Origin: Flavobacterium aquatile LMG 4008 = ATCC 11947
GTDB lineage: Bacteria > Bacteroidota > Bacteroidia > Flavobacteriales > Flavobacteriaceae
Length of the DNA stretch: 64,000 nt
Direction: 5' to 3'
NCBI RefSeq assembly: GCF_000757385.1
Contig: NZ_JRHH01000005.1
Coordinates: 372,001 to 436,000 of the forward strand
Shown: positions 16,587 to 27,400 of the stretch, in pieces
Numbering within the stretch: the first letter of the stretch is position 1
Layout: each line of letters starts with the position of its first letter
Notes under the pieces: generated by a model
What the model was told of the DNA's origin: nothing
Database searches by the model: none
The model's input: only the letters and a program-made list of their open reading frames with translations
Made by a program: the position numbers and the translations under genes

Positions 16587-19376
16587 TTACAACTTTGACT
16601 TTAGGTACTTAGCGGTTATTGATTTTTTGTTTTTAGCGACATCTTCTGGAGTTCCTTCGGCTAGGAGTTGTCCTCCGTTTTCGCCTCCTTCTGGACCTAA
16701 ATCGATTATCCAATCGGCACATTTTATTAAATCCAGATTGTGTTCGACTACAATAATCGAGTGGCCTTTGTCTAAAAGTGCGTCGAATGAAGCCAAAAGC
16801 TTTTTGATATCGTGAAAATGTAAGCCAGTTGTTGGTTCGTCGAATACGAATAATGCTTTGTCTTTAGTATTTCCTTTTACGAGAAATGAGGCAAGTTTGA
16901 TACGTTGTGCTTCACCACCAGAAAGTGTTGATGAGGATTGACCTAGCTGGACGTAACCTAATCCGACGTCTTGCAATGGTTGTAATTTTTGAGTGATTTT
17001 GGCTTGTTTATTTTCGCTAAAAAAGGAAACTGCGTCATCAATGGTCATGGTTAAAATGTCATCGATGTTTTTCCCTTCAAAATATACTTCGAGAATTTCT
17101 TTCTTAAATCGTTTGCCGTTGCAGGTTTCGCATGGCAGCTCAACGTCGGCCATGAAGACCATTTCTACGTTTATAGAACCATCGCCTTTGCAGGTTTCAC
17201 ATCTTCCGCCATCTACATTAAATGAGAAATGTTTCGGTAAGTAGCCTCTTATTTTAGAAAGTTTTTCTTTAGAAAATAAATCACGAATATCGTCGTAGGC
17301 CTTGATATAGGTAACTGGATTGGAACGAGAACTTCTCCCTATTGGGTTTTGATCAACATATTCGATGTGGTGAATTCTGTGATAGTGACCTTGCATATCG
17401 GTGAATTGGCCAGCTTTTTCTCCGACTCCTTCTAATCTTTTTTGAATAGCTGGAAATAATATTTTCTTTACTAATGTACTTTTTCCGCTACCAGAAACAC
17501 CAGTTATAACGGTTAGACATTCTAATGGAAATCGTACGTCTAAATTTTGTAAATTATTTTCTCTTGCTCCTAAAATATCAATGTAGGTAGACCATTTTCT
17601 TCGTGTTCGAGGTGTTTTAATTTCTAGTTCGCCATTTAGATATTTTGCTGTTAATGAATCCGATTTAAGGATTTCATCATACGTTCCTTGAGCGACTAAA
17701 TTTCCACCGTGAGTTCCTGCTTCTGGTCCAATATCAATTATCATATCGGCTTGTTTCATGATGTCTTCATCGTGCTCGACAACAATTACAGTATTTCCTA
17801 AATTTCGGAGATTTTTTAGAACTTCAATTAGTAGTTCGGTGTCTTTTGGATGTAATCCAATGCTTGGTTCGTCCAAAATGTACATTGAACCCACCAAACT
17901 ACTTCCTAAAGAAGTGGCAAGATTGATGCGCTGTGATTCACCACCAGAAAGTGTTGCCGAATTTCTATTTAATGTTAAGTAATCTAACCCAACGTTGCTT
18001 AAAAATGCTAATCTGCTTTTAATTTCGATCAATAATCGTTTGGCAACTGTTTTATCATAATCTGATAATTTTAATTCTTCAAAAAACGGGATTAATCTTT
18101 TAATAGATAAATCGACTAAATCAGATATTGTTTTTCCGCCAACTTGTATATAATTTGCTTCAGCTCTCAATCGTTTTCCTTTGCAAACATTACATTTTGT
18201 TTTACCACGATAACGAGAAAGCATGACCCTATTTTGAATTTTATAATTTTTCTCTTCTAGTTCTTTAAAAAAGTCATTTAGCCCTTGAAAATACTGATTT
18301 CCTTTCCATACGATGTCTTTTTGTTCGTCTGATAATTCAAAATAAGGTTTATGAATTGGGAAATCAAACTTATAGGCTTTATTAACTAATTCGTCTCTGT
18401 ACCAACCCATACTTTCACCACGCCAAGGATAAATGGCGTTTTCAAAAACAGAAAGAGCTGTGTTTGGTATAACTAATTCTTCATCGATGCCAATAATATT
18501 TCCATAACCTTCGCAAGTAGGACATGCGCCATAAGGATTATTAAAACTGAATAAATGTACATTTGGTTCAAGAAAAGTCATTCCGTCTAGCTCAAAATTC
18601 GAGCTAAAGTTTAAACGTTCGTTAGAGCCAACCTCCTGCAAGTAGCATTCACCTTTGCCTTCAAAGAAAGCAGTTTGAATTGCATCAGAAAGTCGGTCAT
18701 AGAATTCATCTTCTTCCTTAACTATTATTCTATCAATAATTAATAAAATATCTTTATTGTCTAATGAATGTTGATTTATTTCGTCTAATCTGACAGTATC
18801 ATTTCCAATTTGAATACGAGCAAAACCTTGTTGTAGAAGTACTTTTAGTTTGTCTTCAAGTTTTCTTCCTTCTTCAAGGTGAATAGGAGCAAGAAGTAAC
18901 CATTTACTATCAATTTTAAATGTTTTTACTTTATTTACTACATCAGTTACTGTATCTTTTTTTACTTCATTACCAGAAATAGGAGAAATTGTTTTACCAA
19001 TTCTAGCGTAAAGTAATTTTATATAATCATAAATTTCTGTTGAAGTTCCTACTGTAGAACGTGCATTTGTAGTATTTACTTTTTGTTCTATAGCAATTGC
19101 TGGTGCGATTCCTTTAATGTATTCTACTTTTGGTTTGTCTAATCTACCTAAAAATTGTCTCGCATAAGATGATAAACTTTCTACATATCTACGTTGACCT
19201 TCGGCATACAAAGTATCAAAAGCTAATGAAGATTTTCCTGAACCCGATAAGCCAGTTATAACAACCAATTTATTTCTAGGAATAGCTACGTCAAGATTTT
19301 TTAAATTATGAATTTCTGCACCTTTTATTAAGATGTTTTTTTTTGGTTCAAGAGAAGATATATCTTTTGGAATCAT
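16587..19376 (-). CDS. uvrA: excinuclease ABC subunit UvrA
   Basis: UvrA (929 residues from the chosen start), the damage-recognition ATPase of nucleotide excision repair. Two ABC ATPase modules are seen: Walker A GLSGSGKSSLAFDTLYAEG and GVSGSGKSTLVKK, and signatures LSGGESQRI and LSGGEAQRI. Zinc-binding motifs are CPTCEGYG with CNVCKGKRL, and CETCKGDGS with CETCNGKRF. The length is normal for the family. The ATG of MIPKDIS was chosen because the TTG start seven codons upstream is part of TATCTTTG, a likely minus-7 box, so that frame extension is not transcribed. Monocistronic. Confidence 0.95.
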   Translation of the reverse strand: MIPKDISSLEPKKNILIKGAEIHNLKNLDVAIPRNKLVVITGLSGSGKSSLAFDTLYAEGQRRYVESLSSYARQFLGRLDKPKVEYIKGIAPAIAIEQKVNTTNARSTVGTSTEIYDYIKLLYARIGKTISPISGNEVKKDTVTDVVNKVKTFKIDSKWLLLAPIHLEEGRKLEDKLKVLLQQGFARIQIGNDTVRLDEINQHSLDNKDILLIIDRIIVKEEDEFYDRLSDAIQTAFFEGKGECYLQEVGSNERLNFSSNFELDGMTFLEPNVHLFSFNNPYGACPTCEGYGNIIGIDEELVIPNTALSVFENAIYPWRGESMGWYRDELVNKAYKFDFPIHKPYFELSDEQKDIVWKGNQYFQGLNDFFKELEEKNYKIQNRVMLSRYRGKTKCNVCKGKRLRAEANYIQVGGKTISDLVDLSIKRLIPFFEELKLSDYDKTVAKRLLIEIKSRLAFLSNVGLDYLTLNRNSATLSGGESQRINLATSLGSSLVGSMYILDEPSIGLHPKDTELLIEVLKNLRNLGNTVIVVEHDEDIMKQADMIIDIGPEAGTHGGNLVAQGTYDEILKSDSLTAKYLNGELEIKTPRTRRKWSTYIDILGARENNLQNLDVRFPLECLTVITGVSGSGKSTLVKKILFPAIQKRLEGVGEKAGQFTDMQGHYHRIHHIEYVDQNPIGRSSRSNPVTYIKAYDDIRDLFSKEKLSKIRGYLPKHFSFNVDGGRCETCKGDGSINVEMVFMADVELPCETCNGKRFKKEILEVYFEGKNIDDILTMTIDDAVSFFSENKQAKITQKLQPLQDVGLGYVQLGQSSSTLSGGEAQRIKLASFLVKGNTKDKALFVFDEPTTGLHFHDIKKLLASFDALLDKGHSIIVVEHNLDLIKCADWIIDLGPEGGENGGQLLAEGTPEDVAKNKKSITAKYLKSKL

Positions 19377-19587
19377 GGCAATTTTTTTGGAATACAAAGA
19401 TAGCTAATTAGCTTACTTTAATTGTATCAAATAAATATTGTATTTTATATTTTTAGTAAGAAAATGATAATTTTGAATATGCAAAGTAAATATTGAAATT
19501 TTTAAGGAATATGCTTTATTAATGCTAAAAAACTGTCTATATAATATAGTAGTGTTTGAATAAGTTCATTGTAAACACTTTTAATAA

Positions 19588-19606
19588 CACAACATTACCA
19601 CAACAT
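19588..19606 (+). promoter_or_regulatory. direct repeat CACAACAT spaced 11 bp, possible operator
   Basis: CACAACAT occurs twice with an 11-bp period, one helical turn. This spacing suits a dimeric activator binding one face of DNA. A related TACAACAACACAACAT occurs at 24073-24088, right after the regulator gene and before the main operon. The link to the locus regulator is inference. Confidence 0.35.
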
Positions 19607-19730
19607 ATTGTATAATTTGGTAATTTTATTAATACTTTAAAAAATTTCGAAAACCCTTGTCTACTTGTGATTTCAATCGATTTCGTGATTTTTAAACTTG
19701 TATAGTTTTTATATAGTTAAACAAAAAATC

Positions 19731-19756
19731 TTGTGTACTATAAAAGGTTAAATTTG
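19731..19756 (+). promoter_or_regulatory. probable promoter of the T9SS glycan-binding gene
   Basis: TTG, 15 bases, then TAAATTTG. The box fits TAnnTTTG, but the spacing is slightly short. It ends 43 bases before the start codon. Confidence 0.4.
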
Positions 19757-19799
19757 ATTTTGAAAATTAACTACAAAAAATTAATAAAATCTCTTAATT

Positions 19800-21152
19800 A
19801 TGAAAAAAATTACTCTTTTATTTTCAATTTTGATTGCTACATGTGCAAGTGCGCAGCAAGTAGTTGTTCAGAATTTTGAAACTCCTGCTTCATTTACTTA
19901 CGTTGGGTTTGAAGGTTTAGCAAGTGCAACAATTGATGTAGATCCTGTACCAGCAGGAACTAGAATGAATAACTTGAAACTTGTAAGTCAAAGTACTGGA
20001 AATCCATGGCAAGGAGCAGAAGTGGTGCAACAAACTACAAATCTAAAATTGACAACTGACAAAACTGTAAGTATCGATGTATATGCAACTCAGGCATTTA
20101 CATTATTGGCTAAAGTAGAAGTTGGAACGGGTCCTAATTCTGCTGCCTCTCAATCTTACACAACACCAAATGCTTGGCAAACTTTAACGTTTACATTCAC
20201 ACAAGCATTAGATGGAACTGCAATTGCAAATGGTAACTATCAAAAAATTGTATTTTTCCCAAATTGGAAAGCAACTAATGATGGTTTTAATCCACCAGGA
20301 AACTTTACTGTTTATGTGGATAATATTACAAGTGAAGCTGCAGTAATTGCTCCACCACCACAACCTGCAACTGCAGCTCCAACACCACCTGCAAGACCAA
20401 CTGCTGACGTAAAATCTATCTTTAGCAATGCATATACGCCAATATCTACAATTGGTTACACAGGCGATGACAATACTTTTAACAATTCTTGGTGTGGTGC
20501 TAACACAACTTTAGTTTCTATTGCAGGAAATGATACTAATAAAGTTGCCGGTTTAGGATGTGAAGGTGTTACTTTTTTAGCAGGAAGATTTGATGCAACA
20601 ACATTTACACATTTTCATCTTGATATTTGGACTGATTCTGCAACAATGGATAAAAGTTTTAATGTGAAGTTTTCTAACTGGAATGGTGGTGCAGGTGAAG
20701 CTAATGCAATTGAATACTCTGTAAACAATGGTAATTTCTTAACTAATCCAAATCCAGGAACATGGATTTCTTTAGACATTCCTTTAGCTAATTTTGCTCC
20801 AATTAATGGTGCTAATAGAAATGATTTAGTTCAATTTATTATTACATCTGATTTAGGAACAGTATTTTATGATAATCTTTATCTTCACAAAAACACTGTT
20901 CTTTCTACTACAGATTTTAATCTTGGGAAAGTTACTATGTATCCTAATCCTACAAAAAAATCATTTACAATCGAAGCTAAGAATAACATTCAAAGCGTTT
21001 CCGTTTTGAATATGTTAGGGCAACAAGTTTTATCGGTTAACCCAAATGAATTGACTACATTGATAGACTTAACATCTTTCCAAGATGGTGTTTATATTGT
21101 TAGAAGTACAGTTGATGGAATTGTTTCTAGCTCTAAAATAATTAAAGAATAA
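19800..21152 (+). CDS. secreted T9SS glycan-binding protein
   Basis: A 450-residue secreted protein with a signal peptide (cut after ATCASAQ) and a type A T9SS C-terminal domain (VTMYPNPTKKSFTIE, VSVLNMLGQQVL, DGVYIVR). Residues about 20-185 form a jelly-roll, CBM-like domain ending in VYVDNITSE. A Pro/Ala linker follows (about 187-205). A second domain (about 205-365) begins with PARPTADVKSIFSNAY and ends with FYDNLYLHKN. The same second domain, with a PTRPASSVVSLFSDEY start, closes the lipoprotein gene at 27551, so both probably bind the same glycan. No catalytic motif is seen. It sits at the head of the glucan locus with its own terminator. Confidence 0.8.
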   Translation: MKKITLLFSILIATCASAQQVVVQNFETPASFTYVGFEGLASATIDVDPVPAGTRMNNLKLVSQSTGNPWQGAEVVQQTTNLKLTTDKTVSIDVYATQAFTLLAKVEVGTGPNSAASQSYTTPNAWQTLTFTFTQALDGTAIANGNYQKIVFFPNWKATNDGFNPPGNFTVYVDNITSEAAVIAPPPQPATAAPTPPARPTADVKSIFSNAYTPISTIGYTGDDNTFNNSWCGANTTLVSIAGNDTNKVAGLGCEGVTFLAGRFDATTFTHFHLDIWTDSATMDKSFNVKFSNWNGGAGEANAIEYSVNNGNFLTNPNPGTWISLDIPLANFAPINGANRNDLVQFIITSDLGTVFYDNLYLHKNTVLSTTDFNLGKVTMYPNPTKKSFTIEAKNNIQSVSVLNMLGQQVLSVNPNELTTLIDLTSFQDGVYIVRSTVDGIVSSSKIIKE

Positions 21153-21176
21153 GTTTTTTAAATAGTTTAGTTTTTT

Positions 21177-21205
21177 AAAGCACGTCGAAAGGCGTGCTTT
21201 TTTTT
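21177..21205 (+). terminator. hairpin terminator
   Basis: The arms AAAGCACG and CGTGCTTT enclose an eight-base loop and are followed by a T run. It separates the binding-protein gene from the regulator gene. Confidence 0.85.
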
Positions 21206-21246
21206 GAATTTTTATTTCATATATTTATCGTATAATTTGACATCAA

Positions 21247-24045
21247 ATGAGTATCCGAAATTTCCTTTTTATATTTTCATTATTTATTAGCATTTCTTGT
21301 TTTGCACAAGAATTACCTCCAATCGCTAAATATCAATCCAATATTTATGGTGCAGGAAATCAAAATTGGATGATTTCTCAAGATACAAATCAATTTCTTT
21401 TCTTTGCAAATAATGAGGGTTTACTCGAATTTAATGGTTCGGCTTGGACTTTATATCCATCACCAAATGAAACTATTTTAAGGTCGGTGAATTGTATAGA
21501 TGATAAGATATATACAGGTTCTTACATGGATTTTGGGTTTTGGAATAGAAAAAAAGATGGCCAATTAGTTTACAATTCATTATGTAAAAATCTTAAAGTG
21601 AAATTATTATATGATGAGCAATTTTGGAATATATTGCCTTACGATAATTGGATATTATTTCAATCACTTCAACGAATATATGCCTACAACATTAAAACTA
21701 AGCAATTCTCTGTAATTCAACCAAAAGAAGCTATTATTAGAGCGTTTAAAACTTCGAAAGGTATATTTTATCAAACTAGTGAAGGATTATTTGAAATTGA
21801 AGGTGGTAAAAGTAAAATGTTTCTTAATGATTCAATTATTAAAGACAATCGATTAGTAAATCTCTTTGAAACGGCAGATGGATTACTTTTAATTACCCAA
21901 AATAATGGAATTTATTTATATCAAAATAATACGATATCTAAATTTACTACAGCTGTAGACAATCAGATTCAACAAAGTGGAATTTATAGCGGTCAAAAGC
22001 TTCACGATGGAAGTATTGCTTTAGGAACTATTTCCAACGGTATCTTTATTTTAGATTCATTCGGAAAAGAAAAATTTCATATTAGTCAAAGAAATAAATT
22101 AGGTAACAATACTATTTTATCACTTTTTGAAGATTTAGATAAAAACTTATGGTTAGGTCTTGATAATGGAATCAATTGCATTAATCTTCAGTCATCCGTT
22201 AGAAGTTACGTAGATGATTCTGGAGTTTTAGGAACTATTTACGCCTCTGTAGTTTTTAATGATAGATTATACATTGGAACAAATCAAGGTTTATTTTGCA
22301 AAGATGTTAATTCGAATAGTAATTTCACCTTCATTCAAGGAACGAAAGGTCAAGTTTGGTCCTTGTTTGTGCATGATAAGACATTGTTTTGTGGTCATGA
22401 TTCTGGAACTTTTATTGTTAATGATCAAAGTGCAAATTTAATTTTTAAGCAATCTGGAACTTGGAAGTTTGAAGCAAATGCTGGTAAAATTTTTCAAGGA
22501 AATTATTATGGAATATCCGTATTAGAAAAACAAAATGGAGCTTGGCAATTTAAAAATAAACTTAAGAACTTCGATTATTCATCAAAATATTTTGAAATAA
22601 TTAATGGAAATCAAATTTATGTTGGACACGAATACAATGGGATTTTTAGATTAAATATTAATTCTGATTTTACAACTGTAACAAATAAATACAAATATAC
22701 CAATCCGAAAAAAGGTAAAAATGCCTCTTTAGTTAAATTTAATAACCAACTGTATTATGCATCTAAAGATGGTATATATAAACTTAATTTAAAAGATAAG
22801 AAGTTTTATAAAGATAAAAATTTGAGTCAAATATATGAAAATGAAGAATATGTAACAGGTAAAATGATAGTAGATGCATCCAACAATCTTTGGTTTTTTA
22901 CAAAAAATTACATTCATTATTATTCCAAAGGAAAATTATCAACCGATTTAAAACGTAATAGTTTACCAATTCCGGCTTCATTGACTAATTCAATGCCTGG
23001 ATACGAAAATATTTCTCAAATAAGTAGTAATACGTACCTAATTGGTACAACAGATGGATATTATTTGTTAAAGAATAGTTTCATTAAACAAAACAAATAC
23101 AATGTTTCAATAACTGGCGTTTCAAGTAATGTGTTGAATAAAAAATTAATTAATTCATCAATTACTGAAGAAGGTACATTTCAGCATGATGATAACAACA
23201 TAACATTTAGTTTTACAATTCCAGATTACGAAATTTACTTAAATGGTGAATACCAATATAAATTAGAAGGTCTACATGACGATTGGAATGAATGGACCTC
23301 AATTCCAATGGTTAAATTTGAAAATCTACCATCTGGAAATTATGTTTTTAAAGTTCGAGCTAAAGTAGCCAATTCAATAACTGAAAATATTGCTAGTTAT
23401 TCATTTGAAATCAAAAAGCCTTGGTATGCCAATAATTTTGCAATACTAATTTACATTATACTTTTTGGAGTTATTGCCTATTATATAAATAGACTTTATA
23501 CTCAATATCATGATAAACGTCATCAAAAAATTATTGCCGAAAACAACCTTTTACTTGAATTGAAAGAATTAGAGATTCAAAAGGAGATTATGAATATCAA
23601 AAATGAACAATTAAGTATTGATGTTGATAAGAAAAATAAAGAATTGGCTGCATCAACGATAAACTTAATTGAGAAAACAGAACTGTTGAATATCATTAAA
23701 GAAGATTTAAAAAATTCTGATGATAGTAATTCTAATAGAAGTATAAAATCAATAATATCTACCATCAATAAAAGTGTTAAGGAAGAAGATACTTGGAACA
23801 AATTTAAAGATGCTTTTGATAGTGCAGATAAAGATTTTTTAAAGAAAATAAAACAACTGCATCCTACTTTAACTCCTAATGATTTAAGAATTTGTGCCTA
23901 CCTAAGATTGAATTTATCTTCTAAAGAAATAGCACCTCTTTTAAATATTTCTGTACGTAGTGTTGAGATAAAGCGATATCGTTTGCGTAAAAAAATGGAT
24001 TTGCAGCACGAACAAGGTCTTGTTGAGTATATTTTAAACATATAA
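21247..24045 (+). CDS. membrane-spanning propeller/Y_Y_Y/LuxR-type regulator of the glucan locus
   Basis: A 932-residue sensor-regulator. It has a signal peptide (cut near SCFAQ), a long periplasmic region of beta-propeller type (about 30-650), a Y_Y_Y domain (about 655-725, with YQYKLEGLHDDWNEWTS), one membrane helix (about 732-752), a coiled coil (about 757-800), and a C-terminal LuxR-type HTH (about 872-932, LSSKEIAPLLNISVRSVEIK). The layout resembles hybrid two-component systems of Bacteroidetes, but no histidine kinase or receiver domain is present. Signal and DNA binding are therefore joined in one membrane protein. Its place just before the glycosidase operon suggests it senses glucan oligosaccharides in the periplasm and activates the operon (inference). 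Confidence 0.88.
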   Translation: MSIRNFLFIFSLFISISCFAQELPPIAKYQSNIYGAGNQNWMISQDTNQFLFFANNEGLLEFNGSAWTLYPSPNETILRSVNCIDDKIYTGSYMDFGFWNRKKDGQLVYNSLCKNLKVKLLYDEQFWNILPYDNWILFQSLQRIYAYNIKTKQFSVIQPKEAIIRAFKTSKGIFYQTSEGLFEIEGGKSKMFLNDSIIKDNRLVNLFETADGLLLITQNNGIYLYQNNTISKFTTAVDNQIQQSGIYSGQKLHDGSIALGTISNGIFILDSFGKEKFHISQRNKLGNNTILSLFEDLDKNLWLGLDNGINCINLQSSVRSYVDDSGVLGTIYASVVFNDRLYIGTNQGLFCKDVNSNSNFTFIQGTKGQVWSLFVHDKTLFCGHDSGTFIVNDQSANLIFKQSGTWKFEANAGKIFQGNYYGISVLEKQNGAWQFKNKLKNFDYSSKYFEIINGNQIYVGHEYNGIFRLNINSDFTTVTNKYKYTNPKKGKNASLVKFNNQLYYASKDGIYKLNLKDKKFYKDKNLSQIYENEEYVTGKMIVDASNNLWFFTKNYIHYYSKGKLSTDLKRNSLPIPASLTNSMPGYENISQISSNTYLIGTTDGYYLLKNSFIKQNKYNVSITGVSSNVLNKKLINSSITEEGTFQHDDNNITFSFTIPDYEIYLNGEYQYKLEGLHDDWNEWTSIPMVKFENLPSGNYVFKVRAKVANSITENIASYSFEIKKPWYANNFAILIYIILFGVIAYYINRLYTQYHDKRHQKIIAENNLLLELKELEIQKEIMNIKNEQLSIDVDKKNKELAASTINLIEKTELLNIIKEDLKNSDDSNSNRSIKSIISTINKSVKEEDTWNKFKDAFDSADKDFLKKIKQLHPTLTPNDLRICAYLRLNLSSKEIAPLLNISVRSVEIKRYRLRKKMDLQHEQGLVEYILNI

Positions 24046-24403
24046 CCTTTACAGTTTCCTCTTTTTTACCTATACAACAACACAACATAGCATTATTTTT
24101 ATGCATTAAAGTTACAATTTTATTTAATTTTAATGAATTGACTTTTATCATGTTTAGTATGTGTTTTATGTAAATATGATAAAAAAATGCATAAATAATT
24201 ATTATGTATATTTTTTGTTGTGGTTCTTTTTACGTTGTATGTAATTTTAACTTTTATTTTTATAAAATAATTAACTGAACACATCTAAATCTGTTCAGTT
24301 GTAGTATTACTTAAAAATATATGTATAAATTATCAATAATTTAAACTTGTTCACTTTAAATCTAATCCCTAGCATAATTAAAATTTTAACTTAATTACAT
24401 CAC
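24046..24403. other. intergenic control region upstream of the glucan operon
   Basis: No gene is seen in these 358 bases. Besides the inverted repeat listed separately, it carries TACAACAA-CACAACAT at 24073-24088 and, on the other strand, a CCACAACA at 24216-24223. The rest is AT-rich and presumably holds the operon promoter. Confidence 0.6.
24273..24300. promoter_or_regulatory. inverted repeat AACTGAACA-N10-TGTTCAGTT
   Basis: Perfect 9-bp arms around a 10-base spacer, about 100 bases upstream of the first operon gene and without a following T run. It is therefore more likely an operator or a leader hairpin than a terminator. Confidence 0.5.
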
Positions 24404-27400
24404 ATGAAAAAACTAATTCTTATTCTAATTTTTTGTTGTTTTTCATCTCACTTTCATGCTCAGTCCGACAAGGTCACCGTATTGAAAGATAAAGAAGATT
24501 TTAAACTACTTGTTAACAACAAACCATTTTTTATTAATGGAATGAACTGGAACTATGATCCAATTGGAACTAATTACAATTACAGTTTATGGAAACAATC
24601 AGATGATGTTATTAAGGCAGCACTTGATAATGAAATGGGTTTGCTTAAAAACATGGGAGTAAATGCTGTTAGACAATACACCGGAATTCAACCAAAATGG
24701 ATTACGTACATCTATGAAAAATATGGCATCTACACCATGTTAAACCACTCTTTTGGAAGATATGGCTTAACCATTAATGGTAGCTGGGTTCCAAATACCG
24801 AATATTCTAATCCAGCAACAAGACAGCTTTTATTAAAAGAAACTCAAGCTATGATTCAAGAGTATAAAAATACTCCAGGTTTATTATTATTTCTTTTAGG
24901 AAACGAAAATAATTATGGTTTGTTTTGGGATGGTGCAGAAACAGAAAATATTCCATTAGAAGATAGAAAATCAACAAAAAGAGCTAAAGATATGTATTCT
25001 ATCTTTAACGAAGCTGTTGTTGAAATGAAAAAAATAGATACATCTCATCCAATAGCAATATGTAATGGTGATTTACTTTTCTTAGATATTATTGCTGAAG
25101 AATGTAAAGACATAGACATTTTTGGAACCAACATGTATCGCGGAGTTTCATTCGGAAACGCATTTCAAGAAGTAAAAAGTAAATTAAATAAGCCAATTCT
25201 TTTTACTGAGTTTGGAGCGGATGCATTTAACGCTATTGATAATGCCGAAGATCAAAAATCGCAAGCATACTATATGGTTAATAACTGGAAAGAAATTTAT
25301 CAGAATGCAGCAAACTTAGGTAAATCTGGAAACTCTTTAGGTGGTTTTACATTCCAATTTAGTGATGGTTGGTGGAAATTCGGGCAAACAAAAAACTTAG
25401 ACGTTCATGATAGTAACGCTTCTTGGTCTAACGGAGGTTATACTAATGACTTTCTTCAAGGTCAGAATAATATGAATGAAGAGTGGTTTGGTGTTTGTGC
25501 AAAAGGTCCAGTTAATCCAAGAGGTTTGTACGATTTATATCCAAGAGCAGCATACTATTCCTTGAAAGAAGCACACAATATTAACCCTTACGAAGTTGGA
25601 ACAACATTAGAAGGAATCAACACTCATTTTAGTAATATCAAATTAATGGATGGTGTTTTAAAAGCAAGAGGCGATAAAGCAGCATTAGTAGGAAGCAGTA
25701 CCGATAAATTAAGAATTAGTAATTTAAGAGCCGAATTTACCACTTTCAATACAGGAGGAAGTTTAATTACAACTCCAGATGACGCCGATCCAGATGCAAC
25801 TCAATATCCAAACCAATTGGGATTTGATCACATGCAATCTTATTACGTTGGGGTAGAAGGGAATCCAACTCCTAATATGAAAGCCAATGTGAATGTAAAT
25901 ATTCTTGGAAATGTGGCTTTAAATCCAATTAACGAAATATTCTACGAAAATAGAGGAAGAGCTCAAATGGTTAATACTCCAGATGGACCAATAAATGTAG
26001 CCGATGCTAACAGAGTTCAGATTTATAACGCATCCTACAGTTGGAATGAAAAATATTTTGATTTACGTGGTTTCTACAGAACAGGTCATTACCATTGGGG
26101 TTATGAGGGCGATTTCTTCGGATTATATCCTGAAGCGAATTACGGACCAAATCTAGATATTTACAATGGTGAAGTTTCAGGTTTCGAATTTGATGGTAAA
26201 AAAAGTTTAAACGGACTAAAAGCGGCCTTCGGACCACAACTTTGGTGGGGTGCAAACCCAGCAGTTTTGTTAAAGTATGGAACTAAATTGGGTAAAATCG
26301 ATGCAACTGCAGTGTATCACGAAGATATAGATGATGCAGCTTCTGCGACAACATCTATTTTTATTCCGCAACCAAAAACACGTAGAGCAACACTACACTT
26401 TAAAACAAAAGTAGATGCATTCGGATTGGAACTTGGTGGAATTTGGGGAGGACAACCTTTAAATGGACGTACTTTTCAATACGCCACAGGAACTTCAGGA
26501 AATTATACAGTTTATGACGATAAAGTAAAATCATCAGATAATTGGGGTGGAAAAGCTAAAATTACTTTTTCAAGCGGCAAATTCAATATCTACACTCAAG
26601 GTGCAATTATGGGATTAGTTGCCAATGGAGGAGCAGACGCTACTCAAACATTTACAGGATGGAGATTAAAAGATAGCGGAAGCGGAAATCAAATGAATTT
26701 TTTGGCTGGATTAACTTTTAATGTAAATTCAAATTTTCAAATCGCTCCAAACTTTTTATGGCAAAAACCTTTAGTTGCTGCTATGCCAAATGATGTTGAT
26801 GCGCCAGGAAGATTGAGAAATATTCAATCAGATCCTTTTATTGTAAGAGCTAATCGCGAAACTCTTGGTGGTGAATTGTTATTAACTTACGATCCAACTC
26901 CTGCAACTTGGATGTACGAATGGGACAACGATATGTCCGAAGATGCTAAATTTGCTTTCAGTACAGGTTTCGTTTTCCGTCATCTACCAACTACACAAGA
27001 TGCAGCAATCGGATTTTTAAGTAATCGTACTTCTTTTGCTTTCGAAAATTCTGCTCCAGCGCATGATTTATGGGAATCTAATACAAGAATAGTTTCTAAA
27101 ATATCTCCAGAATTAGGATTAATTACCAATTTCTATTTCGGTAACGGACAATCTAATGGTAGCGATGCCAGACTTATTGAAAGAATTGGTGGTGACATGA
27201 GATTAATTTATAGAAAAGTAAAACTAACGCATTCTTTCAAAATTAATGATTGGGGTCCATTTGATTATCATAGAGATTTTAATTTAACATACCCTGTTCA
27301 ATTGATGTTAGATTTATCAACATCAGTAGGAAAGCCAGATTGGTTTATCTTACCAAACACTAAAATTGGTATTATGGGAACTTGGCGTTCATTAGATCAA

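Larger units (their letters stand above)
19377..19799. other. AT-rich intergenic region before the glucan locus
   Basis: No gene is seen in these 423 bases. It carries the uvrA minus-7 box on the minus strand (TATCTTTG, 19402-19395), the direct repeat CACAACAT-N3-CACAACAT and a plus-strand minus-7 box, listed separately. The rest is featureless AT-rich DNA. Confidence 0.7.

Noticed and set aside
23921-24151. Minus-strand 76-codon frame overlapping the regulator end
   Set aside because: It is a shadow of the regulator's HTH coding region running into AT-rich DNA.
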